From contig JAEUBA010000032.1 in the NCBI GenBank assembly GCA_018257865.1, positions 186,001-250,000 on the forward strand: a stretch of 64,000 bases of DNA, in the 5' to 3' direction. Every line of letters begins with the position of its first letter. Within the stretch, counting starts at the first letter, position 1. Of the stretch, positions 47,701 through 58,283 are shown piece after piece. Source of the stretch: Stereocaulon alpinum. Lineage: Eukaryota > Ascomycota > Lecanoromycetes > Lecanorales > Stereocaulaceae. The notes under the pieces are model-generated. The model made no database searches, had not been told where the DNA came from, and saw nothing but the letters and a program-made list of their open reading frames with translations. Made by a program: the position numbers and the translations under genes.

Positions 47701-50582
47701 ACGGGAACTTCCAGTACTTGCCATCAATTGACACTGAGAGTGTTAGTACATCCATTCGCGAAATGGTAGCCCGCAATGCGCGTTACAGCCCATCATACAG
47801 GCCTTCTAAGACTTCGCCCCCCGTACACCGACTGAACAGTCCTGGCAGTACGCCTCCCAGTGACTGGAATGATGCGATCTCCGATGTCGATGAAGCCAAG
47901 TTTCGATCAAGGACTGGTTTCTTCGACAATCGTGTAAACGATCTTGTTGGGGATATCATCAAACAGCGGTTGGGGCCATTAGAGAAGACGCTATTCAGCA
48001 TACAAGAATCATTGACCGCTCTCTCAGGCAGATCGACGAGCAGAAGGCCACGTAGCTCCGGCAAAGTGGGGGTCGAGCACAGTGACGCGGATGATGAAGA
48101 CGAAACGGATGACCTCAGATCTTCTTCGAGGATGAAGTCTCCCCTCAGAGATCGCAAGTACGACCAGCTAAAGTCTATTCTCAATGAAATGACTGCAGCA
48201 CAACAGAACTTTGCGCCAGTCAGTCAACTCGCTGAAGTCATAGACGCAGTCAAGGATCTCAAAGCATCGATTCCTCAAGTTGCAGCCGCTCCCGCCCAAC
48301 CTGAGGATATCAGAGCTATTATTGAAGACGCTATAGGTAGGCAAGGGCGTGGCAAGTCCGGACCCGTGAGGGAGAGCACGCAAGCGGCCACCATTGAAAA
48401 GAATCAGCTACAAATAGCAGGACTTGAAAGCATGCTCAAAGCTGCAGAAGGTCGCGCAGATGATGAGCTGCAAGCTCGAAGGTCAACAGAAGATGCTCTA
48501 GCGGACAATCAACGACTCCTGCGGCAAGCATTACAGGAGGCTGCTCAGCAACGTGAGTCCGCAGAAGCTACGGAACGCAGCCTCCAAGAGTACCATGAAG
48601 AGCGACATCAAGTTATCCAGCGTACCGCCATGCTTGAGGGCTCTCAGGAGAGCCTGGAGAAAAATATTTCCGATCTTTCGGACAAGAACGCAGCCTTGGA
48701 AGATACTTTGGCGGAGTACAGATTGTCAAGCGACCAGTGGCGCTCAGAGATCGACGATGCAAGACACGAGAACAAGGATCTCCGGAGGAATATCGACTCC
48801 TTGAAGGCTGAGCTTCACGAGAGTGTCCAGAGTCGCCAGGCACTCCGAAGCAAACTTGATCATCTGCAAGAGGACATGATTAAATCCTCACAGGAGATGG
48901 CATTAGATCAGTCTTCGTGGCGCGGAAAGGAGGAAGAGCATACTGCCAGATTGGAAATGCTCGGTGCTCGTCTTGAAGCTGAGGCACGTACAAGGCAGAG
49001 ACTAGAACTCGAAATTGAGAGACTTGAGGCGCAAGAGAAAGAAGCCATGGAGGCTCGCTTCAGGGTGGAGCAGACGCAGAAGGCCAATGTACAGCTCGAG
49101 ACCATGATCGCGCAGCTAAGGACCGAGTGCCACGAGTACCAGAGGGCTGCTGCTCGTTTCGAGTGCGAGTTCCAGGATGCTAGAGAGGCTGGTAAACTTG
49201 AGGTTCAGCGCACACGAGCAACGACGGAATTTGATATCCAGGCTGCCAACAATCAGGTCAACGTTGTACGTGCCGAGCTCGAGAACGTGATCGCGAGACT
49301 GCAACAGCAGATTAAGGCTAGCACAGCAGACGCAGACTACGCTAAGGCCCGTCATGAGGTTCTGCTTGAAGAAGCATCCGAGTCCAGGAACGCTGCACTT
49401 CAAGAAGCTCAAGATGCAAGAGAAGCTGCTCTGCAAGAACACTATCGCTTCCATGAGCGGACACTTGCTGAGTTGAAAGCTGAGCATGAGCGTGCATTGA
49501 ACCACGCCATCGAGGACAAGGAACGATCAGAGACTTATTTCGGAAACCGTCTAAACCTTGCAGATGAGAAAGTGGTCCACTACCAGGACAGGGTCAGTCT
49601 CCTCGAAGAAAAGCTAGAGATTGCCAAAACAGCTGCCCAAGCCGCCGCGCAGGCCGCTCAAGCCAAGAAGGCGTCAAGCCCACTCCCCACTCGCACTCAA
49701 CATTTCGCCAGTGCCTCTAGCATCCCCGAGAAGATCTCCCCCCAGGCACTTCGCGAATCAATTATGGTCCTCCAGGAACAACTCCAAGAGCGCGAGTCTC
49801 GCATCGAGCAGCTCGAGTCGGAGCTCTCAGCTGTAGACACTACCGCCCCTGCCAAACTCAAGGATGCCGATATCGAGATTACCTGGCTACGTGAGCTCCT
49901 CGGGGTACGCATCGATGACCTCGAAGACATCATCACAACTCTCTCCCAGCCGGCTTATGACCGCGAAGCCGTCAAGGATGCTGCCATACGTCTAAAAGCA
50001 AACCTGCAAATGGAGCGGCAGGAGAAAGAGCGCGCTCTAGCCGGTGGCCAAACGTTCCCATCCTTAGCCAGTATCTCAAACCTCGCTTCCTCCCCACGTG
50101 CACTCCCACTAGCTGCGGCCGCTGCATGGGGCAATTGGCGCAAAGGACGAGAACAAAGCCAAGGCTTTGGTAATTTGAGTGCTATTGCGAACGGAAGCGC
50201 TTACCAGCATCAGACACCATCGAAGTCTTCTCCTCAAAGTTTCTTTGCGGGGCTCATGACGCCTCCGAGCACCGATGTACGGACTACGCCTCCACTATCC
50301 GGCAAAGAGAATAGGAGGCCATCATCATCTTTGTCATCGAGACAGCGCACTGTCAGAAGTCCAACTACCCCAAGGCAGAGCATGAGTGGCGCATTAAGAA
50401 ACGAGCCGCTGAAGCAAGAGCCTGTCACACCACCTCTGATGAGGAAGGCTAGCTACGATCTTGACGCATCCGAGAGCGCTGGCTTTGGCGATTTCGGCGA
50501 CAAAGGGATCGAGGGTAGTCATATGACTGGTGAAGATGAGCCTTTTGGGCCTAAACTGGGAGGTATAGTTGGGGGAACATGA
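44787..50582 (+). CDS. 1931-aa low-complexity and coiled-coil protein with PAM2-like motifs
   Basis: One uninterrupted frame from ATG 44787 to TGA. No named orthologue is recognised. Layout: a conserved-looking block KKRVIWKNRGIIIALP (about residue 74) with EEVANRLDNWSSKGYDTKGFVL; a Pro/Gln-rich region with a polyQ tract (about 350-390); three related short motifs LNVNAPEFKFEP (~525), FNVAAPVFTPA (~582) and FRPDAPVFQPSG (~614); an acidic, Ser/Arg-rich middle; a long coiled coil (about 1195-1640, heptad-like, Glu/Arg/Gln-rich); and an Ala-rich, basic, Ser/Thr-Pro-rich tail with SGKENRRP. The three motifs fit the PAM2 consensus for binding the MLLE domain of poly(A)-binding protein. With the coiled coil this suggests an mRNP or organelle scaffold; a spindle-pole or septum coiled-coil protein is the main alternative. 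Confidence 0.85.
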   Translation: MENLSPLDPVDPNVPSRKLSAGSQGSDKPLPPPPQMLARTMSEAPILNTPSNAQEFSPHASRPSLSGAPSFQRPKKRVIWKNRGIIIALPIDNELGRSTSKENYLSPEEVANRLDNWSSKGYDTKGFVLAPVSFDMPLISEGQSRAVHPDPEDYERERADHSYKVSIPDRREWEAYVNQLKEEKLRALGVSFGDEDLPRKSPAPSLMSRQASSQSSAMVTSPALAPSSGQAMPFPQNFQGPMNPAAQLGKPGVSHFPRYSMAMPFGEKPFSPPNQYPQPFQSPVPGAWSPQHYMGSQPGSRVVSPLVNGNHVQDINGALSPALPLPPAQAPLQNPTGPISSLQASFMRQQQLLQQAQQLQAQQQQRLQQQQQQLQEMQQQPQASPQPHLQPITDNSQSQGRKMQAPPFESQPEIASPTPRGHRQNPSETLQKELDENEAYLERSTSHGERKQGVLANGKEESCNGDSTPEKVVESISKVVNVDASNLDTNPSLAGTPDFREDRIKAQQNGHMAGLSTSSKVSSSKLNVNAPEFKFEPTKAFDPAVFACLGNQEAPNKPAPQAAPSAFEINHSKKPSSGPSGTKFNVAAPVFTPANARKSTIPSGDFSFSTSGPSFRPDAPVFQPSGPQSAAAGHASEKENPVDAVKKIFGDIKFHEIIKPAKKSRALPIIRPGDSSEDRGKSVADMDGQEDESGRITQADGRQKRMRRDADDADQVPLFASPNQTPWLEEGFDDRAAYFSRTPSTKSAENTVDVANELLQEVLDDMSATEASELMRDDESADTNSRPFEAHAFHDIDEAASFNAARPPGASHEKGLELDNPTPDEIAEATKIFLDRAPQYRTAFDQALERRTSGSRSPRLPEDHDKRYPNHIHQEDGVDRRDHAKDIMNSVRYVEAPEPSYHEIDAVMKHLNRDDSDLGIERRPSPYRRRSVSISPIRSPAPDILDTVRSRQLLPPSNVRSDAPSSSPNRLHGNFQYLPSIDTESVSTSIREMVARNARYSPSYRPSKTSPPVHRLNSPGSTPPSDWNDAISDVDEAKFRSRTGFFDNRVNDLVGDIIKQRLGPLEKTLFSIQESLTALSGRSTSRRPRSSGKVGVEHSDADDEDETDDLRSSSRMKSPLRDRKYDQLKSILNEMTAAQQNFAPVSQLAEVIDAVKDLKASIPQVAAAPAQPEDIRAIIEDAIGRQGRGKSGPVRESTQAATIEKNQLQIAGLESMLKAAEGRADDELQARRSTEDALADNQRLLRQALQEAAQQRESAEATERSLQEYHEERHQVIQRTAMLEGSQESLEKNISDLSDKNAALEDTLAEYRLSSDQWRSEIDDARHENKDLRRNIDSLKAELHESVQSRQALRSKLDHLQEDMIKSSQEMALDQSSWRGKEEEHTARLEMLGARLEAEARTRQRLELEIERLEAQEKEAMEARFRVEQTQKANVQLETMIAQLRTECHEYQRAAARFECEFQDAREAGKLEVQRTRATTEFDIQAANNQVNVVRAELENVIARLQQQIKASTADADYAKARHEVLLEEASESRNAALQEAQDAREAALQEHYRFHERTLAELKAEHERALNHAIEDKERSETYFGNRLNLADEKVVHYQDRVSLLEEKLEIAKTAAQAAAQAAQAKKASSPLPTRTQHFASASSIPEKISPQALRESIMVLQEQLQERESRIEQLESELSAVDTTAPAKLKDADIEITWLRELLGVRIDDLEDIITTLSQPAYDREAVKDAAIRLKANLQMERQEKERALAGGQTFPSLASISNLASSPRALPLAAAAAWGNWRKGREQSQGFGNLSAIANGSAYQHQTPSKSSPQSFFAGLMTPPSTDVRTTPPLSGKENRRPSSSLSSRQRTVRSPTTPRQSMSGALRNEPLKQEPVTPPLMRKASYDLDASESAGFGDFGDKGIEGSHMTGEDEPFGPKLGGIVGGT
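45836..45957 (+). repeat. CAA/CAG-rich tract encoding polyglutamine
   Basis: Within the 1931-aa gene. Imperfect CAA/CAG runs encode Gln-rich sequence interrupted by Leu, Ala, Arg and Met. Because both codons are mixed, the tract should be more stable than a pure repeat. Confidence 0.85.
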
Positions 50583-51383
50583 CAGATAGCCCATGGACGG
50601 GCAAACATTTCCTTTGTGATTTTTCTCATGCATTGCGACTGGATATGGGTTTGGAGATTACCTGGACAGACTGATCTTCTTTCGAATCATCATCAGATTG
50701 AGCTACTAGCGATATACCCTTCATAGTTTTCATACGGGCTCCCCAAGGAGATGGGAGCCTGAGATTGATACCCTCACAGGCTTGACGCCGTTGGATAGAA
50801 AGAGCAGATATGATAGCACATATTCCACTCTGGATAATACTCTATACAAGTTCTACAACCCTCTCAAGATGTATCACACACCAAGTGTAACGGGGCAGTG
50901 ACTAACAACCTCGACGCTCAAACACTCACTAAATCACAACAACATACTCCCAGCTCCAGCACTACCCCAATAGATAACATTCAACCTGAACTGCGTTTAA
51001 ATTTCAAACCCCTCCAACTCACATTCCACTCACATCACCACATCCTCAATTTCAGCAAACACCACCATAGTCCTCCTATAATCAGGTAGCGATACCGAGA
51101 TGTTAGCACTAACACACTCGTCAAATCGTCTCCCAATATCCCCATGTCTTCTCATCTCATGACCACACCCTCTTCCCCCACGCAGCTGTTCGGACACGAC
51201 CGCTCGTGTTAAGCCTTCCAAGCACGTCGTTACTGATTCCTAGAATGCTCTTGTATCTTCTCAGTCTGTCTCGCAAGGCAAGTCAATGCCCGCTCTGGAT
51301 GCATGAAGATCCTAGTGGCTTTCTCTAATTATAGTCTAGAAGGGGTAGTCTCAAGGACGAAGAAGTCCGAAGAAGAAGAGGAA

Positions 51384-51418
<35 letters not shown>

Positions 51419-52345
51419 AGAAGCTAGATCAAAGGACATGGACGGGGGTATGCTGTAAGGAGACTGCGTGATTCGAGATAATGGAAACGCACGTAAGTTG
51501 TTGTAACAATAAGAATGTGATTATGTGTTTCGGGGGGCAGGGAGCAGGGAGCAAGGCGAGAGAATAGGAAGTTAGGTTTTACGGGTATCAAGCGTGCTGC
51601 GGGATAAAGGGGTGGACAATAATGTCAATGTTGAAAGAAAAGTTGGGGGAGGAGTTGGACAAAGATTGTGATGCGGCTACGGAATTTTCCAGACTCCATC
51701 TTGGTTACCCAGAGATAAATCGTGCTGCGTTGGACACTTGAATTCTAGGTGAGCTCGGAAAACGAGTTCAAGAAAGCTATGTGGAGCGTAAGATCATGGA
51801 GTTGGTGCTCGAGTTGCTGGGGGATTGATAGTAGAGCGAAGGCAGGTTTTCAGTGGTTGGGTGGTTTGGTGAAAAATTGGAGTTTTACGATGCTGGCTTC
51901 ATGCTTCGTCGATTTAAACATTGTGGGTCGGGGATGGAGACGAGCATGATAGACGTTGGTGCACTACCTCGCAGATTTTCAAAGATAGTAGAGTCACATA
52001 TGATATATGGCATGCTGTAAGATAGACCATCTTTGAGAATACAAATCTAGCATCGCATGAAAACACCCATCATTCAGCATCCATCATTTTAGAAGAGGCG
52101 CCAGCACGAGAGCACATTAAAGGAAAATTGGTTTGTTGGAAGCTAGACCACCAAGGCACGTATCATGGACCAAGCAATCGTCATAGCACGGACGCACTAT
52201 CGCTTTATGCTTAATTCTAGACGGAACCCCGCAGTACTTCGGTTGAAAAGTGTTTCGAGACCATGACCATGAGACACTCTGGGGAGAAAGGAGAGTTGAT
52301 GGTGTTCTGTAGATGCCGGTGCGTTTTTGTGACTTGGGCTGATGC
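50583..52345. other. Intergenic region, 1.8 kb, with a GAA-rich microsatellite
   Basis: Between the convergent 3' ends of the coiled-coil gene and arf1. It contains a GAA/GAG purine tract at 51358-51423. No credible gene otherwise. Confidence 0.6.
51358..51423 (+). repeat. (GAA)n/(GAG) microsatellite
   Basis: About 66 nt of almost pure purine, mostly GAA with GAG interruptions, one pyrimidine break near the left end. It lies in an intergenic region between convergent genes and is likely length-variable between strains. Confidence 0.9.
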
Positions 52346-53070
52346 TTAATTGTGTCCGGCCTTGCGGAGCGAGTTGCTCAGCCATTCCAACCCTTCGTAG
52401 AGACCATCACCAGAGGTGGCGCAAGTTGATTGGATATACTGGGACGGAGATTAGCATGTAAACTCGATTTGTAGGTGTGATGATGGCTTACCCAGGCGCG
52501 TTGCCTCAAAGAGTGTAGACCAAGCTTGTCAGTGATTTCTGCAGCGTTCATAGCGTTCTAATTGAATGTCAGCGGTCATTTCGCAACGGTAGATGCTTCG
52601 TAGTAAGCTTACGGGCAGATCCTGCTTGTTGGCAAAAACCAAGAGCAAAGCATCCCTCAGTTCATCCTCGTTCAACATACGCTGCAACTCCTCACGAGCT
52701 TCAACGACACGATCACGATCGTTACTGTCAACCACGAAAATGATACCCTGGGTATTCTGGAAGTAATGCCTCCATAGAGGTCGTATCTTGTCTTGTCCTC
52801 CTACGTCCCATACAGTAAACTGGATGTTCTTATACTCGACGGTCTCAACGTTAAATCCTAGATGGCGATTACATCAGCATCATTGTCTGCTATTCGAGCT
52901 TGCAATAATGAGGGTCACGCACCGATGGTAGGAATAGTGGTTACGATTTCACCGAGCTTCAGCTTGTAGAGGATGGTAGTCTTTCCGGCAGCATCAAGGC
53001 CAACCATCAGAATTCGCATCTCCTTCTTGCCCCAGAGCTTATCGAACAACTTCGAAAACGTAAGACCCAT
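52346..53070 (-). CDS. arf1: ADP-ribosylation factor 1, small GTPase of vesicle coating
   Basis: Exons complement(52346..52438, 52492..52557, 52613..52857, 52923..53070), 183 aa; introns 53, 54 and 65 bp. GTP-loaded Arf1 recruits COPI and clathrin adaptors to Golgi membranes. Gly2 (MGLTFSKLF) is the N-myristoylation site. Nucleotide-binding motifs: GLDAAGKTT (24-32), switch I TIPTIGFN, DVGGQDK (67-73), NKQDLP (126-131) and CATSGDGLYEGLEWLS. All splice phases restore the conserved sequence. Length and sequence are as in fungal orthologues; nothing unusual. Confidence 0.97.
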
Positions 53071-53971
53071 GATGGCGGATGTATATGTAGGATCTAAGGA
53101 GTGAGGAGAGATATGGTATTCGGTTGGGGTGGCGCCTTGTTATCACTTGAGTGCACCTGTTGCGAACCAAGTCAGCATTGAGCTCAGCGAATGACATCGA
53201 GTTATATAGCACTTGTAGGAAGTGGACAGGTGTTTATCGTATGTTCGTAAGTACGTTGGGCGCACACGGGATCAGAACGCATGCTGACTCGACAGGCAGC
53301 AGGGTTTGGGACAGCTCCTGGTACAAGCACAGCAACGATAATGTGAATGGATATGCTTACAATAAGGATTATCTTGCGCTCGGAGAGTTGTAGAAGTGGC
53401 AGGAGGGGTTCTTCAACATTGATGTCGCTGGTTGAGGCCACAAGGAAAGTTTTTGAGTTTTGGCTCGGCAGCTAGAGTTGAAAGGGTCACGTGACACTTA
53501 GCAAATCAAAAATAAGAAGCTCAATACAATCGATCGATATTATACAGGCAACTACAAGACAGTCTGCAGACCATGGTTGAGCGGCTATACGAAGCTTTGG
53601 CACACGTTGTCATTGCAGCGTAGCTTATATGGTCATATCAACCTAGGCAACCACAAAATACATGGTGATAGGCTACAAAAGTTTAACCAGCATTTCCGCA
53701 GTTGAGGGAATATACAGCAATGGCAGTCCATTTTGGAACATCATTTGTAAGAACGTGTTGATATGCTGGTATTCTAAGTATGTACTCTCAAGCCAGGTCA
53801 GGGACCATAATTACAAAGATGCAGTGCCTGATAATTCTTCAATGCATGCCATGATTGTCATGTTGCCATGACTATCTGATGCTCATACCTGCTTTCGCCC
53901 GTTATATTTCTACTAGTTGCATGCTAGGTTTGTTATCGTGATGTTCGCCAGAGCGTTGTCATCGGGCCGCT
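53071..53971. other. Intergenic region, 0.9 kb
   Basis: Promoter of arf1 and 3' flank of the superoxide dismutase gene. Short frames only; no feature recognised. Confidence 0.55.
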
Positions 53972-54823
53972 TCACAGGAAGAAGGCGACGAGACCAGCAG
54001 CAATAGCGCCCATGCTAACAAACGTCTTGGTGCCAGCGCCAGTGAATACTGCTGGGGTAGGGCTTGTGGGGGGAATAGTAGAGTTGGTAGTGTTGCTTGG
54101 AGAGCCGCTGCTGAGAATGAAGTTGGCACACGTAAGCCTTGTAGTGTTGCTCGAGTGGATATTGATAGAGCGATTGCCGAGGAAGCTGCCGAGGCCGAAT
54201 TCAGTAGAGACGTAAAGGTCGACATAGCTGAGAATGCATCAGTGGACGATAGGGCAAGAAAGTTTTGGCAAGACTTACGCAGCGTTGAAGACGCTGACCG
54301 TGATATTGCCATGCTTGCCTGACAAGTCACCAACCTGGCAAGTTTCTGGCTGAGTAGGATCGCAAGGTGGGATCTCGCCACGAATGTAGGGGTCGAGGTG
54401 GGCAAGAGTAGCGGTGCAGTTGCCATCAGCAGGGACTGGCTGGTCATGGATATGGTAGACTGTGAGACGTTAGAAAATTGGGTGAAGCAGATGGTTGTTA
54501 TAGTCCATTGACTCACGGAAGGGGCCAAGAGACGCATCAGGGAAACCCCTCAGGGACACTTGAATGGCCACGCCGGTACCATTGGAGTTTGTTGTGGCCT
54601 TGACAAAGCCACGAACGCCAGTAGTGGGACTGTCAGGTAGGGTAGCGGTATAGCTGACACCTAGTGGGTTGTTCGTGGTGATAGCAGCGTTCCCAAGCTT
54701 GCCTGTGATACCTGGAACGACTGGTCCATCGGATGGGGAGCGTTCGATGAGGGTGGCGCCTAGTACTTGGGAATTGACGAGTGAAAAGCCTGAGAGGATT
54801 GCGAGGGCAATAGCGTAATACAT
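53972..54823 (-). CDS. Cell-surface, GPI-anchored superoxide dismutase (Cu-only type)
   Basis: Exons complement(53972..54227, 54279..54459, 54517..54823), 247 aa; introns 51 and 57 bp. An N-terminal signal peptide (MYYAIALAILSGFSLVNSQ) and a C-terminal hydrophobic GPI signal (KTFVSMGAIAAGLVAFFL) after a Ser/Thr/Pro spacer place it on the cell surface. Core: FLYHIHDQPVP with His105 and His107, His123 in LAHLDPY, and His187 in NIHSSN, matching the four copper ligands; VGDLSGKHGNITV is also present. Positions equivalent to two zinc-ligand His residues of Cu/Zn SOD are not His (one is Gln144), as in fungal Cu-only extracellular SODs such as Candida Sod5. Role: dismutation of extracellular superoxide. 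Seven N-glycosylation-type sequons are plausible. Confidence 0.88.
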
Positions 54824-56153
54824 TGTGGATGGCTTTTGGTAGTTTGGAAGTAGTTGGATACTGACTGTGGGTCTGTCAGATTGAAAGTGTTGAAAGTGTT
54901 TGGAAGAAGACTGGTGCTTTGTGAATGTGCAGGGAAGCAAAGAAGCTGATGGTTGTACGTAAAGAGGCTCGTAGTCTGTGAATGAGTGTGAAGAGAAGCA
55001 AACAGGCAAGAAATCTGATGCGTGGATGGGAGTGTTTGGAATGAGAGCGGAGGGATGTAAGGAAGAGAAAGAAAACAAAGAGGGAGACCGTTCTTGTAGG
55101 GACATGGTCGCGATAGCAACATAATGGGGTAACTTACGAGCGGCAATATTATACAATTGGAAGGCACAGTGAAGATAGAACAGCAAGAGCGATACGCGAA
55201 TAAAGAAAATGTAGACTTGCAGGTTTTGAATTAAGGAGGCAAGGAAAGAGGAGTGCAAAAAGATGGAGCGCACAGGTAGGTACTTATGGTACAGCAGCTA
55301 CGGCTGCAACAAGGTACGTTATGGAACGAGATGCATTATTATTATTGTTGATGACCAGCAGGTTATGGAAGGCGCGTTCCCTGCGTTTCATCTTTCCATT
55401 TCTAGATCTTGACGTCATCTAAAGCTATAAGACGCACAGGAAGCGTGGTGATTGGACGCCGTCTAAGATATGTCCGAAGACACCTAGTAAGTATCTGTCA
55501 GTGCATCACAGCCTACTTGTCGCGTACTCGTGTTCATTAAGCACATAATAATGTACCTTATGTCTGAATGCCGGCGCCGGGCTGATGTCCGACAGCTCAG
55601 ATCTACTCTACCAACGCTAAACGGAGGCTACCTGCAGTCTCGAATCTCTCGATCCATTAATTATTAACTTAGGTAACTTACCCGAGCGGAGATCGTGCCG
55701 ACCATTGGCAGACCCCTACCCTAACCTTGGCAACGGCAATCTGTGTTACGTAATGCTTTTGGTATAGGAATTGAAGGATCCATCTCAGCACCGTCATTGC
55801 TGGTCCTTGGAGGAGCAAGCGGTCTCATTTCGCTTCAAAGTTATGATTGCATCACAACATGAGTCTAACCGAGTCCAGCTTGGTGTACTTAAGGTAGCCG
55901 AAGTGACGTGCTTTTGCCACAATGCCATATTAGGTGCTTCATTCCGCCAACAATCATCCCTCTGGGCCTACTACTCAAAGATCGTGTTGGGTTGGTAGAG
56001 TCTAGATTCCGAGACAGCTTAAGGTCTGTACCTCCGTAGAAGATAGATCACATCCTATCTATATCCTATAACAACATATTACGAGAATTCACCCGCACAG
56101 TGCTCCCAGTCAAACGCCTAACACAAAGTCATCGAACAATTCGCATTCACCAT
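54824..56153. other. Intergenic region, 1.3 kb
   Basis: SOD promoter and leader. The leader area 54850-55250 is pyrimidine-rich on the gene strand, and open frames there are low complexity. No gene supported. Confidence 0.55.
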
Positions 56154-58283
56154 TCACCTATGCTTCTTTCCTTTCCTTTCCTTCCACCTCAAATTGCCGG
56201 CATCAAGTACCGTCTCCGTCAAGCTGCGGTAGATTGGTTTCCCCTCCAGCGTCCCACTCAATACACCAAAAGCCACGAGGAAGATGAAGCTCAAGGCCAT
56301 GATAACCGCGAAACATACCCAATACGTCTTCGCCGTATATATGCCTTGAAAATCTTGGATTTGTGTTGAAAAGTAGCCGGTCATCAAAGAGACGGGCATG
56401 AACAGAATCGTCACTTTAGCGAGCAGTATAGTAATCCGCGTGAGGCGTTCAACTGCTTGGGATTGTTTGAGAGTGATCATGTTGAAATTCTCGAGTTTGT
56501 ATGTTAGCGACGTACGGATACGGCTTGATGATTCAATACGTACCAAGAAGACTAGAGCCTCTTTCTCGTCGAGACATTCTTGGATTTCGCTGATTGCATA
56601 GTGGTTTATCCTATCACGAAGCCTTTCAAAGCGCACAGTGGCCGCGGCTGAGAGAGGGACACCGAACGTTGGGCTATCTGTGGTGGTGTCCTCGCTGAAG
56701 CTAAGTGCTCTGAATGCATTGCTTTCCTGGAAGGATTGTTTGATTTGGTGACCGCTGCTGCTGACGTTCGCTATATCACCAGATGAAGAGTTGACAGGCT
56801 TCTGTCTAGCTAAGATCCGGTCAATGATCATAGCATAGCTCTGGTACATACGCTTGAGGACGCCTAGTTGACGACCGTATTGATGTAATTGTTGGACTAT
56901 CTGGACATGGGGTTTGGTAAACATGTCTAGGCGCTAGATTGCTGTGAGTGGATACAATGGATTCTGGTTCGAGACGGCCTCAACTTACAAGGTCCTCAAG
57001 AAGCCTTGCATATTGATGCTCCTCCTTAGCCACAAGGGCATAGCTGGTATACCAATCATCGAACAGGTAGTAGAGTAACAGACCTGGAGAGTCGGCTATT
57101 GTAATGTTACTTGTTTGGTTAGATGAAAGACCTGGTCTGATATCGAGAGTATTGATGGGATTGTTGCGTCTGGATTCATTGTTTACGTTCGACAGCTGCT
57201 TGAAGACGTTGAGAAGGTTCCGCCGGATCTGCAGTAACCGCGCTGTCTGTTTCTTATCTAAGTCCCCAAGGTGACCCGGAAAAGGGTTTTCGTATATAGA
57301 AATGATAGTTCCTAGTTCCATTAATGAATCACACGCGGTCCAGTGTTTTCAATGCATCTCACCATCATCACATAAGACGAGCCACGTCCAGGTCCTTGCT
57401 CCCTTCGGATTATTTTCTCGTAGTCTTTGAGCCTCAGCATCATCACCATGCGCCTGGGAGTAACTCCCTGCAACCTCAGGTCCACTCCTTTGTCCGACCT
57501 CTACGTCAGAAAGGGAGTTATAGCCAATGCAGAGATCTTCGTTGTTAGCCATATTCACTGCATACAAGCCAAGGACTTACATCTAGAGCCCCAGTCCACC
57601 GAGCAATAATGCCAGACTTCGTTGACCAGTTTGTAATGACTCAGATCAAGCAATGGGGACTGAATGGGAGATGAAGCTCCATCTTCATCCATTTCAATAT
57701 CTGAGGAACGTGCATCCACTGACTTGCGTATTCCGTATCGCTGGCGCAGGCCTATATGTACGGGCTTTTGGGCCACAGGCAGGGGAGTATTGTGAGCCGA
57801 ACGCATGATTCCTGAGAGTCGGGGCGAGAATTTGTACCGCTCCGACAATCTCTATTATCTTAATCAGCGCTGCTGGGTTTGGTAGACCACCCGTGATAAC
57901 ATACCTTGATCACCGGCACCTGTTTATCCGGCGCCCAAATGTTACTCGAAGGTTGTCAGCTTCCCAATACTTAAGTGCAAGAAGACTGAAATTTACATCC
58001 ACCTTGTACTTGCTGTGCTCAATCGCTAAGCAGTTGTCCGGTGTCAGCTTCTTCTCGTAGGGAGTCGAGACTGTCTTTACACAGCGCAGGGCACTCTTAC
58101 CTCTGCCTCTAAGAAACCTTGCATTGCCGCCTCATTAAGCTCCAAAGAAGCGCGAGCAGTTTCATTATCGAACTCGATCACGAAATTCTTAGTATTCTTG
58201 TCTTTGACCGCGTTCTCGCATCGCTCGTAGGCAGCGGCATCATCAAAATCCAACATCTCGGGTTTTGTAGCGGCTGTAGCCAT
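56154..58283 (-). CDS. CorA-like divalent-cation transporter family protein, reading frame apparently broken
   Basis: Exons complement(56154..56489, 56544..56933, 56989..57311, 57363..57536, 57581..57851, 57905..58070, 58118..58283). Two C-terminal membrane helices (VTILFMPVSLMTGYFS, YWVCFAVIMALSFIFLVAFGV) follow the family block NFNMITLKQSQAVERLTRITILLAK; upstream are ERYKFSPRLSGIM, TWTWLVLCDDGTIISIYENPFPG and EHSKYKVD..LLALKYWEADN. The GMN motif of true CorA channels is absent, as in many fungal CorA-like proteins. Exon 57905-58070 is one base short: frame is lost between EADN and IWAPDKQVPVIK near 57951. An alternative 77-bp intron (57920-57996) keeps the frame, giving 582 aa, but removes that family-like segment. 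The intron at 56490-56543 has no stop and keeps frame. The 5' intron (58071-58117) is the least certain. Transport function may be lost. Confidence 0.7.
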
